Source: IDS-8 sp040902105 (GTDB lineage Bacteria; Pseudomonadota; Gammaproteobacteria; Steroidobacterales; Woeseiaceae). From it: a stretch of 64,000 bases of DNA. Under the pieces are notes generated by a model. That model searched no databases and was not told where the DNA came from. It saw only the letters and a list, made by a program, of their open reading frames with translations. The DNA lies in the NCBI GenBank assembly GCA_040902105.1, contig JBBDXW010000052.1, forward strand, positions 254,758 through 318,757, read 5' to 3'. Position 1 is the first letter of the stretch, and the number at the start of each line of letters is the position of its first letter. Below, piece by piece: positions 56,000 to 64,000 of this stretch. The position numbers and the translations under genes are program-made.

Positions 56000-56938
56000 A
56001 TGGGTGTAGTCTTGTTCGACGATTTGAAAGCTTCTGGAAGCGCCTCTTTGCCCGGGTCTTGCGCCGAAAAAATATCTGCATACAGCAAACGTATCAGCGA
56101 GCGTCTCGATCGGGCACTGCCGGCAGCGGGCCATATGCCGCAGCGCCTGCACGAAGCCATGCGCTATGCGGTGCTGAACGGAGGCAAGCGGGTGCGGCCG
56201 ATGCTGGTATACGCCAGCGGCGAGTGTCTCGGCATCGACCCCGGAAGGCTGGACGCGCCCGCCGTCGCAATCGAACTGATCCACGCATTCTCCCTGGTGC
56301 ACGACGATCTTCCGGCCATGGACAACGACGACCTGCGCCGCGGCGAACCCACCGTGCACCGGAAATTCGACGAGGCATCCGCGATCCTGGCGGCAGATGC
56401 CTTGCAGCCGCTTGCTTTCAGCGTTCTGGCCTCGGCCTACGGCATCGACGACAGTCAGGCCGTGGCGCTGGTGCGCCTCGTGGCAGAGGCCTGCGGCTCG
56501 CTCGGTATGACCGGCGGACAGGCGATCGATCTCTCGTCGGAGGGCAGCTCGCTGACGCGCGCGGAACTCACGCAAATGCACGCGCTGAAAACGGGCGCGC
56601 TGATCCGGGCATCCGTGATGTCCGCGTGCTGCCTTGATCCCGGTCTTCACCGCGACAAGCGGGGCGCCCTCGACCGCTTCGCGCAAACGATCGGGCTCGC
56701 TTTCCAGATCAAGGACGACATCCTGGATGTCGAGGGCGAAACCGGCGTGATAGGTAAGCAGGCCGGCGCGGACCAGGTCCGCGGTAAGGCAACCTGGCCT
56801 TCGCTGTTCGGCCTCGAGGAGTCAAAGAAGCGCTGCGACGAACTGCTGGCCGATGCGATAGCCTCCCTGGATCCCTTCGGCGGGGATGCCGCCACCTTGC
56901 GATGGCTGGCCCACTATATCGTCGAGAGGGTCCGATGA
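56000..56938 (+). CDS. ispA: farnesyl diphosphate synthase
   Basis: Product of 312 aa from ATG 56000; the longer frame overlaps mvaD antisense and is not needed. First Asp-rich motif DDLPAMD at 102-108 and second DDILD in FQIKDDILDVEGET; GGKRVRP near 61-67 and MTGGQAIDL also match. It condenses IPP with DMAPP/GPP to FPP, the next step after the mevalonate genes it diverges from. Its stop overlaps the dinB start (ATGA). Confidence 0.96.
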   Translation: MGVVLFDDLKASGSASLPGSCAEKISAYSKRISERLDRALPAAGHMPQRLHEAMRYAVLNGGKRVRPMLVYASGECLGIDPGRLDAPAVAIELIHAFSLVHDDLPAMDNDDLRRGEPTVHRKFDEASAILAADALQPLAFSVLASAYGIDDSQAVALVRLVAEACGSLGMTGGQAIDLSSEGSSLTRAELTQMHALKTGALIRASVMSACCLDPGLHRDKRGALDRFAQTIGLAFQIKDDILDVEGETGVIGKQAGADQVRGKATWPSLFGLEESKKRCDELLADAIASLDPFGGDAATLRWLAHYIVERVR

Positions 56939-58125
56939 CCGCGGCCAGGCAGCGGCAGATCCTGCACGTCGACATGGATGCGTTCTATGCTTCCGTGGAG
57001 CAGCGCGACCATCCCGAACTGCGCGGCAAGCCGGTCGTTGTCGGAGGTGATGTCCGCGGCGTCGTTGCCGCCGCCAGTTACGAGGCAAGAAAGTTCGGCA
57101 TACGTTCGGCCATGCCCATGCGCGAGGCAGAGCGACGCTGTGCCGATCTCGTCCGCCTGCCCCTTCGCATGTCCTATTACAAGGCGGTGTCGGACGAAGT
57201 GTTTGCCGTGTTTCACGAATTCACGCCGCTGGTCGAGGGACTGTCACTCGATGAGGCATTTCTCGACGTCACCGGCAGCCTGGCGCTGTTCGGCTCCGCG
57301 GAGCGCATCGCCGTGGCGGTCAAGAAGCGGATCCTGACCCGGACCGGACTGACGGCGTCCGTCGGAGTGGCACCAAACAAGCTGGTCGCAAAAATCGCCT
57401 CGGAGCTCGACAAACCGGACGGGCTCGTGGTCGTGACGGCGTCGAACCTGCAGTCGATACTGGACCCGCTGCCGGTGCGGGTCATTCCCGGCATCGGGCC
57501 CGGGACCTGCACCTGCCTCGACAGGGCCGGGATCCATACCATTGCGGAACTCCGCTCTGCCCCGGATCGTCTCCTCGAACCGATTTTCGGGCGTTATACG
57601 AAACGTACTCGTGAGCGCGCCTCCGGGCAGGACGATCGGCCGGTCGTGGCGTCGCGTCCCGAGAAATCGATCAGTGCCGAAGAGACCTACGCATGCGACC
57701 TGACAGAACGTCCGGACATGCACCGGGAACTCATGCGGCTTTGCGAGCGCGCGGCCGGCCGCCTCCGCGCCAAAGCGCTGCTCGCCGGCACGGTGCAACT
57801 GAAAATACGCCGAAGCGACTTTTCGACCTTCACCCGGCAACAGGCCCTGAAGCCTCCCGGCAACAACACCGACAGCCTGTTCCACGCTGCAAGGGCGCTG
57901 CTGAACAACTGGCTTGCGGAGTTTCCGGGCGCACGAATTCGTCTCCTCGGCGTCGGCGGCAGTGCGCTTTCGCCCTGCGGGCAAGCCGATCTGTTCGCCG
58001 CCGGCCCCGGCCCGCGCGGCCGGGACACTGCGGAACTCGATCGCACGGTGGACGAGATACGCGTCCGCTTCGGCAACGAGTCGGTTGGCCGGGCGCGCAT
58101 CCTTTCTCCGCGTCAAGTAAGGTAG
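56935..58125 (+). CDS. dinB: DNA polymerase IV (Y family)
   Basis: Product of 396 aa from ATG 56935. Palm motifs HVDMDAFYASVEQ and SLDEAFLDVTG hold the catalytic acids; YYKAVSDEVFAVF, HhH region RVIPGIGPGTCTCLDRAG and the little-finger domain follow. There is no clear C-terminal clamp-binding peptide of the QLxLF kind apart from GQADLFAA. It performs error-prone translesion synthesis. Translationally coupled to ispA; no SOS box was seen just upstream. Confidence 0.94.
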   Translation: MTAARQRQILHVDMDAFYASVEQRDHPELRGKPVVVGGDVRGVVAAASYEARKFGIRSAMPMREAERRCADLVRLPLRMSYYKAVSDEVFAVFHEFTPLVEGLSLDEAFLDVTGSLALFGSAERIAVAVKKRILTRTGLTASVGVAPNKLVAKIASELDKPDGLVVVTASNLQSILDPLPVRVIPGIGPGTCTCLDRAGIHTIAELRSAPDRLLEPIFGRYTKRTRERASGQDDRPVVASRPEKSISAEETYACDLTERPDMHRELMRLCERAAGRLRAKALLAGTVQLKIRRSDFSTFTRQQALKPPGNNTDSLFHAARALLNNWLAEFPGARIRLLGVGGSALSPCGQADLFAAGPGPRGRDTAELDRTVDEIRVRFGNESVGRARILSPRQVR

Positions 58126-58209
58126 TCTGGTCCGGTCCCGCAAACGGAACAGGACACGGGTAGAATAGGGACTTCGGCCCGCGACATTCAGCAGGACCGC
58201 CGCCGGACT

Positions 58210-59862
58210 ATGTATACAAAATACTTTGGCCTGAACGAAAAGCCGTTCGCGATTACTCCCGACCCGCGCTACCTGTTCATGAGCGAGCGGCACGGCGAGG
58301 GGCTTGCGCACCTGGTCTACGGCGTGACCGAAAGCGGCGGTTTCATCCAGCTCACGGGCGAAGTGGGCACGGGCAAGACCACCCTGGTGCGCACGCTGCT
58401 CGGGCAGATGCCCTCCGAAGTCGACGTCGCGCTCATTCTGAATCCGCAGCTCACGGCGGTGGAGTTTCTCCTCGCCATCTGCGAGGAGCTGGGCGTGCCG
58501 CTGCCGGACGACAGGAACAGCAGCAAAGCGCTCGTTGACGCGCTGAACCTGCACTTGCTGGCGGCCCACTCGCGCGGCCGAAGGACGATACTGCTGGTCG
58601 ACGAGGCACAAAACCTGTCTGCCGCGGTGCTCGAACAACTGCGGCTGTTGACCAATCTCGAAACCGCAAAACAGAAGCTGTTGCAGATCGTTCTCATTGC
58701 GCAGCCCGAACTGCGCGATCTCCTCTCTCAAACCAGCTTGCGACAGCTTGCGCAACGCGTTACCGGCCGCTATCACCTCGAGCCCCTGTCTCGCGACGAA
58801 TCGGCCCGTTACATCGATCATCGCCTGAAAGTAGCCGGCGGGCTCGGGGAAATATTCGATGCAGGCGCAAAACGCGAAGTTTATCGACTGTCGGGCGGCA
58901 TACCGAGACTGATGAACGTCATCTGCGACAGGGCATTGCTCGGCGCTTACAGCCGCGAAACCCGCAAGGTGAACAATCGGATCGTGCGCCGCGCCGCCGC
59001 AGAAGTGTCGGGCCAGTCGCTGACGCCGGTCATTCTGAAATGGGCCCTGCCGGTGGTCGGCGTTGTCGGCGTGGCGCTGGCGATCATCGGCATCTGGTCA
59101 CTCATCAATCGCGACCACCCTCGGTCCGGCGAAACGGTGCGCGTTCCGGTCTCCGCAAACGATACCGTAGCGCAGGCCGCCGCCGTCGATGCCGAAGGCG
59201 CCGGCGATACCCCGACCCAGGGCGACTCCATGACGCTGGAGCAGCAACTTCGCGCGGCAGGAGCGCAAACAAGCGTTGAAGCCGCCATGCGCACGCTGTT
59301 TGGTCTATGGAACGTCGACTTCGTCGAATCGCCCGGGTCGTCGCCCTGCCAACAGGCCGAAGCGAAAGGATTGAGCTGCTACTTCAATCGCGGCTCGTGG
59401 AGCGGCATTCGGCAACTCGACCGGCCGGTTATGCTGACGCTGACGGACTCGCGCGGCGACACACATCAGCCTGTGCTGGTGTCCCTCAGCGAAGACACCG
59501 GCGAACTCGCAATCGCCGACAGGCGGGTCAGCTATCCGCTGCACGATATCTCGGAGATGTGGTTCGGTCAGTACCTGCTGGTCTGGCGTCCGCCAAACGG
59601 CAGGAACGACATTATTCGCCCCGGCATGCGCGACGAGAACGTCCGCTGGCTGCGGCAAAGCCTCGCCGCGATTGATGCCGACTTCCAGCCGGCGAATCTC
59701 GACTCCGACCTGTTCGATGACGACCTCGAGCAACAACTCATGGAGTTTCAGCGCGCACACCGGCTCGCCATCGACGGCATCGCCGGGCACCAGACACAGA
59801 TCCTGATCAACTCGCTGCTCGGACCTGGCGGCACACCGCAACTCGTCGCACAGACCCGATAG
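58210..59862 (+). CDS. ExeA/GspA-type AAA ATPase with peptidoglycan-binding domain
   Basis: Product of 550 aa. Starts YFGLNEKPFAITPDPRYLFM, the ExeA signature; Walker A GEVGTGKTT at 50-58, Walker B RRTILLVDEAQNL, sensor GGIPRLMNVICDRAL. One transmembrane helix (about 278-300, WALPVVGVVGVALAIIGIW). The periplasmic part has a C39-peptidase-like fold without a visible catalytic pair and ends in a PG_binding_1 domain (NVRWLRQSL ... LMEFQRAHRLAIDGIAG). With GspB it helps place the type II secretin across peptidoglycan. Confidence 0.93.
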   Translation: MYTKYFGLNEKPFAITPDPRYLFMSERHGEGLAHLVYGVTESGGFIQLTGEVGTGKTTLVRTLLGQMPSEVDVALILNPQLTAVEFLLAICEELGVPLPDDRNSSKALVDALNLHLLAAHSRGRRTILLVDEAQNLSAAVLEQLRLLTNLETAKQKLLQIVLIAQPELRDLLSQTSLRQLAQRVTGRYHLEPLSRDESARYIDHRLKVAGGLGEIFDAGAKREVYRLSGGIPRLMNVICDRALLGAYSRETRKVNNRIVRRAAAEVSGQSLTPVILKWALPVVGVVGVALAIIGIWSLINRDHPRSGETVRVPVSANDTVAQAAAVDAEGAGDTPTQGDSMTLEQQLRAAGAQTSVEAAMRTLFGLWNVDFVESPGSSPCQQAEAKGLSCYFNRGSWSGIRQLDRPVMLTLTDSRGDTHQPVLVSLSEDTGELAIADRRVSYPLHDISEMWFGQYLLVWRPPNGRNDIIRPGMRDENVRWLRQSLAAIDADFQPANLDSDLFDDDLEQQLMEFQRAHRLAIDGIAGHQTQILINSLLGPGGTPQLVAQTR

Positions 59863-59870
59863 GGATCGCC

Positions 59871-60494
59871 ATGTCATTCATCCTCGACGCACTGAAGAAA
59901 TCGGAAGCGGAACGGCAACGAAAAAGCGTGCCGGGTTTCGCCGACATTCCGGATGGGCGGAACGTACCGCCGCCGCAGCGCTGGTGGTGGGCCATCGGCG
60001 CTCTGGTCGCGGTCAACCTGGCGGTGTTTGTCGGTATGTTTTTCCGGACCGGCGACACGGAACCGATCGAGTCCGAGCCCGCACAAAAGGCCACGGAGAT
60101 TCCCGTTGCGGCCACGACCAGCCCGGCCGCGTTCTCCGACATCGTCGCCGAAGCCCGAAAGAACCGCCCCGAGCGGGACCTGCCTAACACGACGGAACCG
60201 CAACGCGAGGAGCCGGCGCCGACCGCGACGCGGCCAGAGCGGGGAACGACGTCCATGGACGAAGCGTTGACGACGCTTGACGAGTTACGGGCGAACGGCA
60301 CGCTGCAGTTGCCCGATCTGCATCTCGACATTCACGTCTACAGCGAACAACCCGCAGAGCGCTTCGTCTTCATCAACATGAGCAAGTACAAGGAAGATGC
60401 CGCGCTCGCGGAAGGGCCTGTGGTGAAAGAAATCCGGCCGGACGGCGTGGTGCTGGAACACCGGGGCGCGCGCTTTCTTATGCCGCGGCAGTAG
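59871..60494 (+). CDS. GspB/ExeB-type type II secretion assembly protein
   Basis: Product of 207 aa. Cytoplasmic start MSFILDALKKSEAERQR is the GspB hallmark; one membrane helix (WWAIGALVAVNLAVFVGMF), a Pro/Glu/Thr linker, and the C-terminal domain LPDLHLDIHVYSEQPAERFV and GVVLEHRGARFLMPR. It starts 8 bp after the ExeA-type gene and forms the AB pair with it. No other secretion genes are in the window. Confidence 0.94.
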   Translation: MSFILDALKKSEAERQRKSVPGFADIPDGRNVPPPQRWWWAIGALVAVNLAVFVGMFFRTGDTEPIESEPAQKATEIPVAATTSPAAFSDIVAEARKNRPERDLPNTTEPQREEPAPTATRPERGTTSMDEALTTLDELRANGTLQLPDLHLDIHVYSEQPAERFVFINMSKYKEDAALAEGPVVKEIRPDGVVLEHRGARFLMPRQ

Positions 60495-60539
60495 TCTTTT
60501 CGTGCGCCGCGGGCGCGCCTCCTGCTTGCGTTACCGCGC

Positions 60540-60723
60540 GCATTGTTCATGAACGGATTGGCGTTGGTGGTTAGCGAAGCCTCGCTTGGGGGGAGGGCTT
60601 TCCAGGAACGCCGTGAACCCATCCATGGGGGCTTCGCACAAACATCCCTGTTTGTGACGATCCTGGAAAGCCCTCCCCCCAAGCGAGACTCCGCCGAGAC
60701 GTCGTGGCGTTCATGAACAATGC
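60540..60723. repeat. 183-bp imperfect palindrome family, copy 4
   Basis: Termini GCATTGTTCATGAACG and complement CGTTCATGAACAATGC; inner arms CTCGCTTGGGGGGAGGGC and complement; CTTTCCAGGA/TCCTGGAAAG replaces CTTTTCAGGA/TCCTGAAAAG of copy 1, and the loop hairpin is CACAAACA-TCCC-TGTTTGTG. Same orientation as copy 1. It lies between the convergent gspB-like and SRAP genes, 3 bp from the stop codon of the latter. Confidence 0.93.
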
Positions 60724-60726
60724 GTG

Positions 60727-61386
60727 CTACCGCATGGCTCGCTGGATCAGTTCCGACCCTTCGTTTTTCGCATCGTTCACTTTGCGGTCGACCGGCCAGG
60801 CCTGAAACTCCGGCGGATTCGCGCTAACTGCATCGAGTACCCCTGGTTCACCGGCAAGCCACGCACTGGCCGTATCCGTTTGCAGCACCACCGGCATCCT
60901 GTCGTGCAGGTTCGCGAGGAACTCGTTAGCGGCGGTCGTGACAATGGTGGTGGTTTGCAGCAGCTCGCCGGTGTCCCTGTTTGTCCATTGTTCCCACAAG
61001 CCGGCGAATGCGAACGGGTCGCCGCTCGCGAGACTTATGAAATAGGGGGTCTTGCCTCTGGTTTCGCTGCGCCATTCGTAGAATCCATCCGCCAGGATGA
61101 TGCAGCGGCGATTTCGGTAAGCGTCTCGAAACACCGGCTTCTCCGCCAGGGTCTCGGCGCGGGCGTTGATCATGCGATTGCCGATCGAGGGGTCCTTCGC
61201 CCGGAAGGGGACCAGTCCCCAGCGCAGCATCACGAATTCCCGGCCCTGCGCTCCGGCGTCGCGAACAACGGGCACCAGTTGCGTTGGCGCTATGTTATAG
61301 CGGGGCACTGTCGGGAAGGCGGCATCGAATCCGAACAGCGCGGCTGCGGCTTCGGCGGGAGAATAAAATGCAAAGCGTCCGCACAT
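60727..61386 (-). CDS. yedK: SRAP domain protein (YedK/HMCES type)
   Basis: Product of 219 aa from ATG 61386, which exposes Cys2 (MCGRFAFYSP) after Met removal; the frame upstream is not needed. Cys2, Asn in NARAET, Glu in GFYEWRS and His in NLHDRMPVVL form the active site. It covalently caps abasic sites in single-stranded DNA and protects them from cleavage. It lies next to ABC exporter genes on the same strand but with no functional link. Confidence 0.95.
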   Translation of the reverse strand: MCGRFAFYSPAEAAAALFGFDAAFPTVPRYNIAPTQLVPVVRDAGAQGREFVMLRWGLVPFRAKDPSIGNRMINARAETLAEKPVFRDAYRNRRCIILADGFYEWRSETRGKTPYFISLASGDPFAFAGLWEQWTNRDTGELLQTTTIVTTAANEFLANLHDRMPVVLQTDTASAWLAGEPGVLDAVSANPPEFQAWPVDRKVNDAKNEGSELIQRAMR

Positions 61387-61387
61387 T

Positions 61388-62161
61388 CTATTCCCGCATG
61401 CCCACGCCACGATTCAGCAACGCGAGGCTGATCGTGAACAGGCCGACCACGAACAATGTGACGATGAGATAAGCGTGGCGAATGTCGATGTCGGAGGTTC
61501 CAAGAATGCCGTAGCGAAACGCGTTGACCATGTAGAGAATCGGGTTCAGCAGCGATATTTTCTGCCACACCTCCGGCAGCAGCGAAATCGAGTAAAAAAC
61601 ACCGCCAAGATAGGTCAATGGCGTCAGCACGAAGGTCGGAATGATGGAGATGTCGTCGAACTTCCTGGCAAATACGGCATTGATGAAGCCGGCCAGGGAA
61701 AAGACGACGGACGAGAGCAGCACCATCGAAATGGTAATGAAAGGATGCTGTACGTCGAGGTGCGTAAAACCGAGAGCGACGACCGTAACCATGCCTCCGA
61801 CGAGGAGGCCCCTGATGACGCCGCCGGCGACGTGACCGAGGATGATGGTGGCGTTCGACATCGGCGCTACCAGCATTTCCTCGACGTGGCGTGCGAACTT
61901 GGCGCCGAAAAAAGACGACACCACGTTACCGTAGGAATTGGTGATAACCGACATCATGATCAATCCGGGTGCGATGTATTGCATGTAGTCGTAACCGCCC
62001 ATACTTCCGATGCGCCGGCCGATCAGGCTGCCGAAGATGATGAAGTACAGCGTCATCGTGATCGCCGGCGGCACGATCGTTTGAATCCAGATGCGGATTA
62101 CGCGAATGAATTCCTTCGTGACCAGCGTCTTCAGTGCGATCCAGTTGAGTTTCAGGTTCAT
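61388..62161 (-). CDS. ABC-2 type transporter permease (YadH-like)
   Basis: Product of 257 aa with six membrane helices, starting LKLNWIALKTLVTKEFIRVI. Motifs LYFIIFGSLIGRRIG, YMQYIAPGLIMMSVITNSYG and VFYSISLLPEVWQ match the YadH/ABC-2 exporter family. It pairs with the ATPase 19 bp upstream. Substrate unknown. Confidence 0.93.
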   Translation of the reverse strand: MNLKLNWIALKTLVTKEFIRVIRIWIQTIVPPAITMTLYFIIFGSLIGRRIGSMGGYDYMQYIAPGLIMMSVITNSYGNVVSSFFGAKFARHVEEMLVAPMSNATIILGHVAGGVIRGLLVGGMVTVVALGFTHLDVQHPFITISMVLLSSVVFSLAGFINAVFARKFDDISIIPTFVLTPLTYLGGVFYSISLLPEVWQKISLLNPILYMVNAFRYGILGTSDIDIRHAYLIVTLFVVGLFTISLALLNRGVGMRE

Positions 62162-62180
62162 GTGAATGCGATGCCGCGAG

Positions 62181-63113
62181 TCAGCCGGAAGCCATTGGCA
62201 CCTGCCGGTTTTCGACGAGGCTTATGAACAGCTCTTCCAGACGGTTCGCCTTGTTGCGCAGGCTGAGCACTTTGATGCCCTTGCTGCTCAAGACGTCGAA
62301 CAACTCGTTGAGGTCGTGCTGCGCATCAATCGCAACCTCGAGTTCGTCGCAGCCGACGAGAACGGCTTCGAATCCGGGAAGCACCGGCAGTGCTTCGAGC
62401 GGGTCGCGCAGGCTCAGGACAAACACTTCGCGTTGCAGTTTTCTCAAGACCGTGCTCATGCGCGCGTTCTCGATGATCGTCCCTGCATCGATTATTGCGA
62501 CGTGCCGGCACAAGCTTTCCGCTTCTTCGAGATAATGCGTCGTCAGGATGATCGTTGTACCGGCATCGTTGATGCGCCTGAGGTAATCCCACATGGAGCG
62601 GCGGATTTCGATGTCCACGCCGGCAGTCGGCTCGTCCAGGATCAGCAATTTCGGTTCGTGCGCCAGCGCGCGCGCAATCATGAGACGCCGCTTCATGCCG
62701 CCGGACAGATTCCTCGCCGGTTCGAAGCGGCGGTCCCACAGGCGCAATTCGTTCAGGTACTTCTCGGCCCGTTGCATGGCGACGCGGCGCCCGATGCCGT
62801 AGTAGCCCGCCTGGTTCAACACGATGTTCTGCACCGTATCGAACAGGTTCAGGTTGATTTCCTGGGGCACCAGTCCGATGCACGCTTTTGCCGTTTCGAG
62901 TTCGCGGTCGATGCTGTGTCCGAAGACCTCAACGCTACCGCCTGTTTTGTTCACCAGCGAACAGACGATGCCGATGGCGGTGGTCTTGCCGGCGCCGTTA
63001 GGGCCGAGCAGCGCGTAGAAGTCCCCGGCGTCGACGTCGAAATCGATGCTTTTCAGCGCCTCTACGCCGTTCGGATAGGTCTTGGTGAGATTTCGTATCG
63101 ACAGGGCATGCAT
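62181..63113 (-). CDS. ABC transporter ATP-binding protein (YadG-like)
   Basis: Product of 310 aa from ATG 63113 (starts MHALSIRNLTKTYPNGVEAL); an ATG 12 codons upstream is less likely. Walker A GPNGAGKTT, Q-loop VPQEIN, signature NLSGGMKRRL, Walker B LLILDEPTAGVD, switch LTTHYLEEAE. It has the YadG pattern of a short C-terminal domain and pairs with the permease downstream. Confidence 0.95.
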   Translation of the reverse strand: MHALSIRNLTKTYPNGVEALKSIDFDVDAGDFYALLGPNGAGKTTAIGIVCSLVNKTGGSVEVFGHSIDRELETAKACIGLVPQEINLNLFDTVQNIVLNQAGYYGIGRRVAMQRAEKYLNELRLWDRRFEPARNLSGGMKRRLMIARALAHEPKLLILDEPTAGVDIEIRRSMWDYLRRINDAGTTIILTTHYLEEAESLCRHVAIIDAGTIIENARMSTVLRKLQREVFVLSLRDPLEALPVLPGFEAVLVGCDELEVAIDAQHDLNELFDVLSSKGIKVLSLRNKANRLEELFISLVENRQVPMASG

Positions 63114-63161
63114 CGCGCCGCGTATTGTATACGCGGCGACAACGTCCATGTTCCGGTCTAC

Positions 63162-63854
63162 CTACGATTCCGTCTCGTCGGCAACCTTGAGCGTCGGTGT
63201 CCGGACAGCGCAGGCGGCAGCGGCCCATTTCTTGCGGTCCAGCATCGACGCCCGCGTCAGAACCGACTGCAGCGCGCTGATGTGCGCGGCGCGGCGCACC
63301 TGCTTTTCCCTGCTGATGCCGCTGGCGAGCAGCTTGGTCCAGAGCCCGGCTTCCGCGCCGCAGCGCAGCGTCAGGACGTCCGAGCGAGTCCCGGCCGTCG
63401 CGAGGATCTGGAAGATCGTGCACTCGGTCAGCTGTTCGCACCAGTGGAGGCTGGCGCCGCAGATGAGCCTGGCCGCGTACGGGTTCTGCCTTGCCAGTTG
63501 CCAGACGAAGCCGAGTCCCGCCGCGATCAGCCGGCCAAGATCGTCGTTCGGCGGGCTCGGCACCGTAAACAGATCGCGATTCGGGTTTTCGGAGAACAGG
63601 GCCTCCCAGAAGTCGTCGTCCCGCTCGCGAAACGACAACAGCAGAAACGGCGTCGATGCGAGTCTTTCCACCTCGCCATCCTGCAGCGACGACAGGCGGG
63701 CGGCCAGCGCGGGCGGCAAGCCCTGCAGGCATTTGCGGGCTTCCGGGTCGCATCGGACCAGCCTGAGAAAAGCCCGGTTCAGAGAACGGACGTTGTCAAA
63801 ATCTGCAGCACCTGGTCCCCTGAATTCCACCGCGGCCTCCCGGTTTCTGCGCAT
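63162..63854 (-). CDS. hypothetical helical protein
   Basis: Product of 230 aa; cytoplasmic, helical, with no recognised family. Noticeable parts: LPPALAARLSSLQDGEVERL, STPFLLLSFRERDDDFW, several Cys (RLICGASLHWCEQLTECTIF) and a basic C-terminus with SALQSVLTRASMLDRKKW. It lies 48 bp upstream of the YadG-like ATPase on the same strand, so cotranscription is possible. Confidence 0.7.
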   Translation of the reverse strand: MRRNREAAVEFRGPGAADFDNVRSLNRAFLRLVRCDPEARKCLQGLPPALAARLSSLQDGEVERLASTPFLLLSFRERDDDFWEALFSENPNRDLFTVPSPPNDDLGRLIAAGLGFVWQLARQNPYAARLICGASLHWCEQLTECTIFQILATAGTRSDVLTLRCGAEAGLWTKLLASGISREKQVRRAAHISALQSVLTRASMLDRKKWAAAACAVRTPTLKVADETES

Positions 63855-63974
63855 TTTTCCCGGGTATACCGAGATACGCTATTGTTGGATTGTTTCCCAT
63901 CGGCCGATAGTATAGGCTTTTATATCACTGCATATGGGCACAATCTGGCGATTATATACCTGAGAAACCAAGAG

Positions 63975-63990
63975 CTACCCGAACGGGTAG
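63975..63990. promoter_or_regulatory. short palindrome at the right edge
   Basis: CTACCCG-AA-CGGGTAG, 7-bp arms with a 2-bp spacer, in AT-richer DNA upstream of whatever follows the window. The 7-2-7 layout recalls NarL/LuxR-family binding sites. The downstream gene is not visible. Confidence 0.3.
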
Positions 63991-64000
63991 GGGTGTATGG

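Noticed and set aside
57244..58821. 525-codon minus-strand frame
   Set aside because: Crosses both dinB and the ExeA-type gene in antisense; no motifs and no SD.
22231..60723. The 183-bp palindromes as insertion sequences or CRISPR repeats
   Set aside because: They contain no reading frame, show no target duplications, and are dispersed singly with no spacer array.

Overview
The window is GC-rich, densely coded DNA from a single bacterial chromosome. The gene content is that of a gammaproteobacterium: a PspF/sigma-54 phage-shock system, a Fur-type iron box, an E. coli-type GshA, a membrane FadE, an ExeA/GspB pair, and a NrdA with ATP-cones and a C-terminal CESC tail. No rRNA, tRNA, CRISPR array, prophage or transposase gene was seen. 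The exact lineage is inference. A complete mevalonate route instead of the usual MEP pathway, a bactofilin and REP/palindrome repeats would suit a marine or soil lineage outside the Enterobacteriaceae.
Left part (1-17.7 kb): a partial GltD-like flavoprotein, pip-pyrC, a secreted M16 protease, and a Fur-box divergon of unknown genes. Next comes an nrdA-nrdB-metE operon headed by a sigma-70 promoter and a cobalamin riboswitch; every enzyme in it is the B12-independent alternative to a B12-dependent one. It is followed by ilvA and a class II aldolase. Middle (17.7-37.7 kb): an orphan intrinsic terminator that marks a probable small RNA, two paired unknown genes, a UvrD-like helicase, an SLC13/RCK_C transporter, an oxidoreductase group (quinone reductase, SDR, ferredoxin reductase), tandem paralogous membrane-anchored proteins, gshA, a bactofilin, a membrane-anchored response regulator and a GGDEF/EAL protein.
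Right part (37.7-64 kb): an extended psp operon driven by a sigma-54 promoter and divergent pspF; a GntR/ABC operon with a perfect operator palindrome; mdh; fadE; and a mevalonate-to-farnesyl-diphosphate cluster. In that cluster mvaS converges on mvaD-PMK-[HMG-CoA reductase::mevalonate kinase fusion]-idi, with ispA-dinB divergent. It ends with exeA-gspB, a SRAP/YedK protein and a YadG/H-like ABC exporter.
The most unusual features are four copies of a ~183-bp imperfect palindrome whose arms differ between copies but stay complementary within each copy. Three of them fill convergent 3'-3' gene junctions, almost stop codon to stop codon in two cases. The HMG-CoA reductase-mevalonate kinase fusion and the nrdAB-metE riboswitch operon are also notable.
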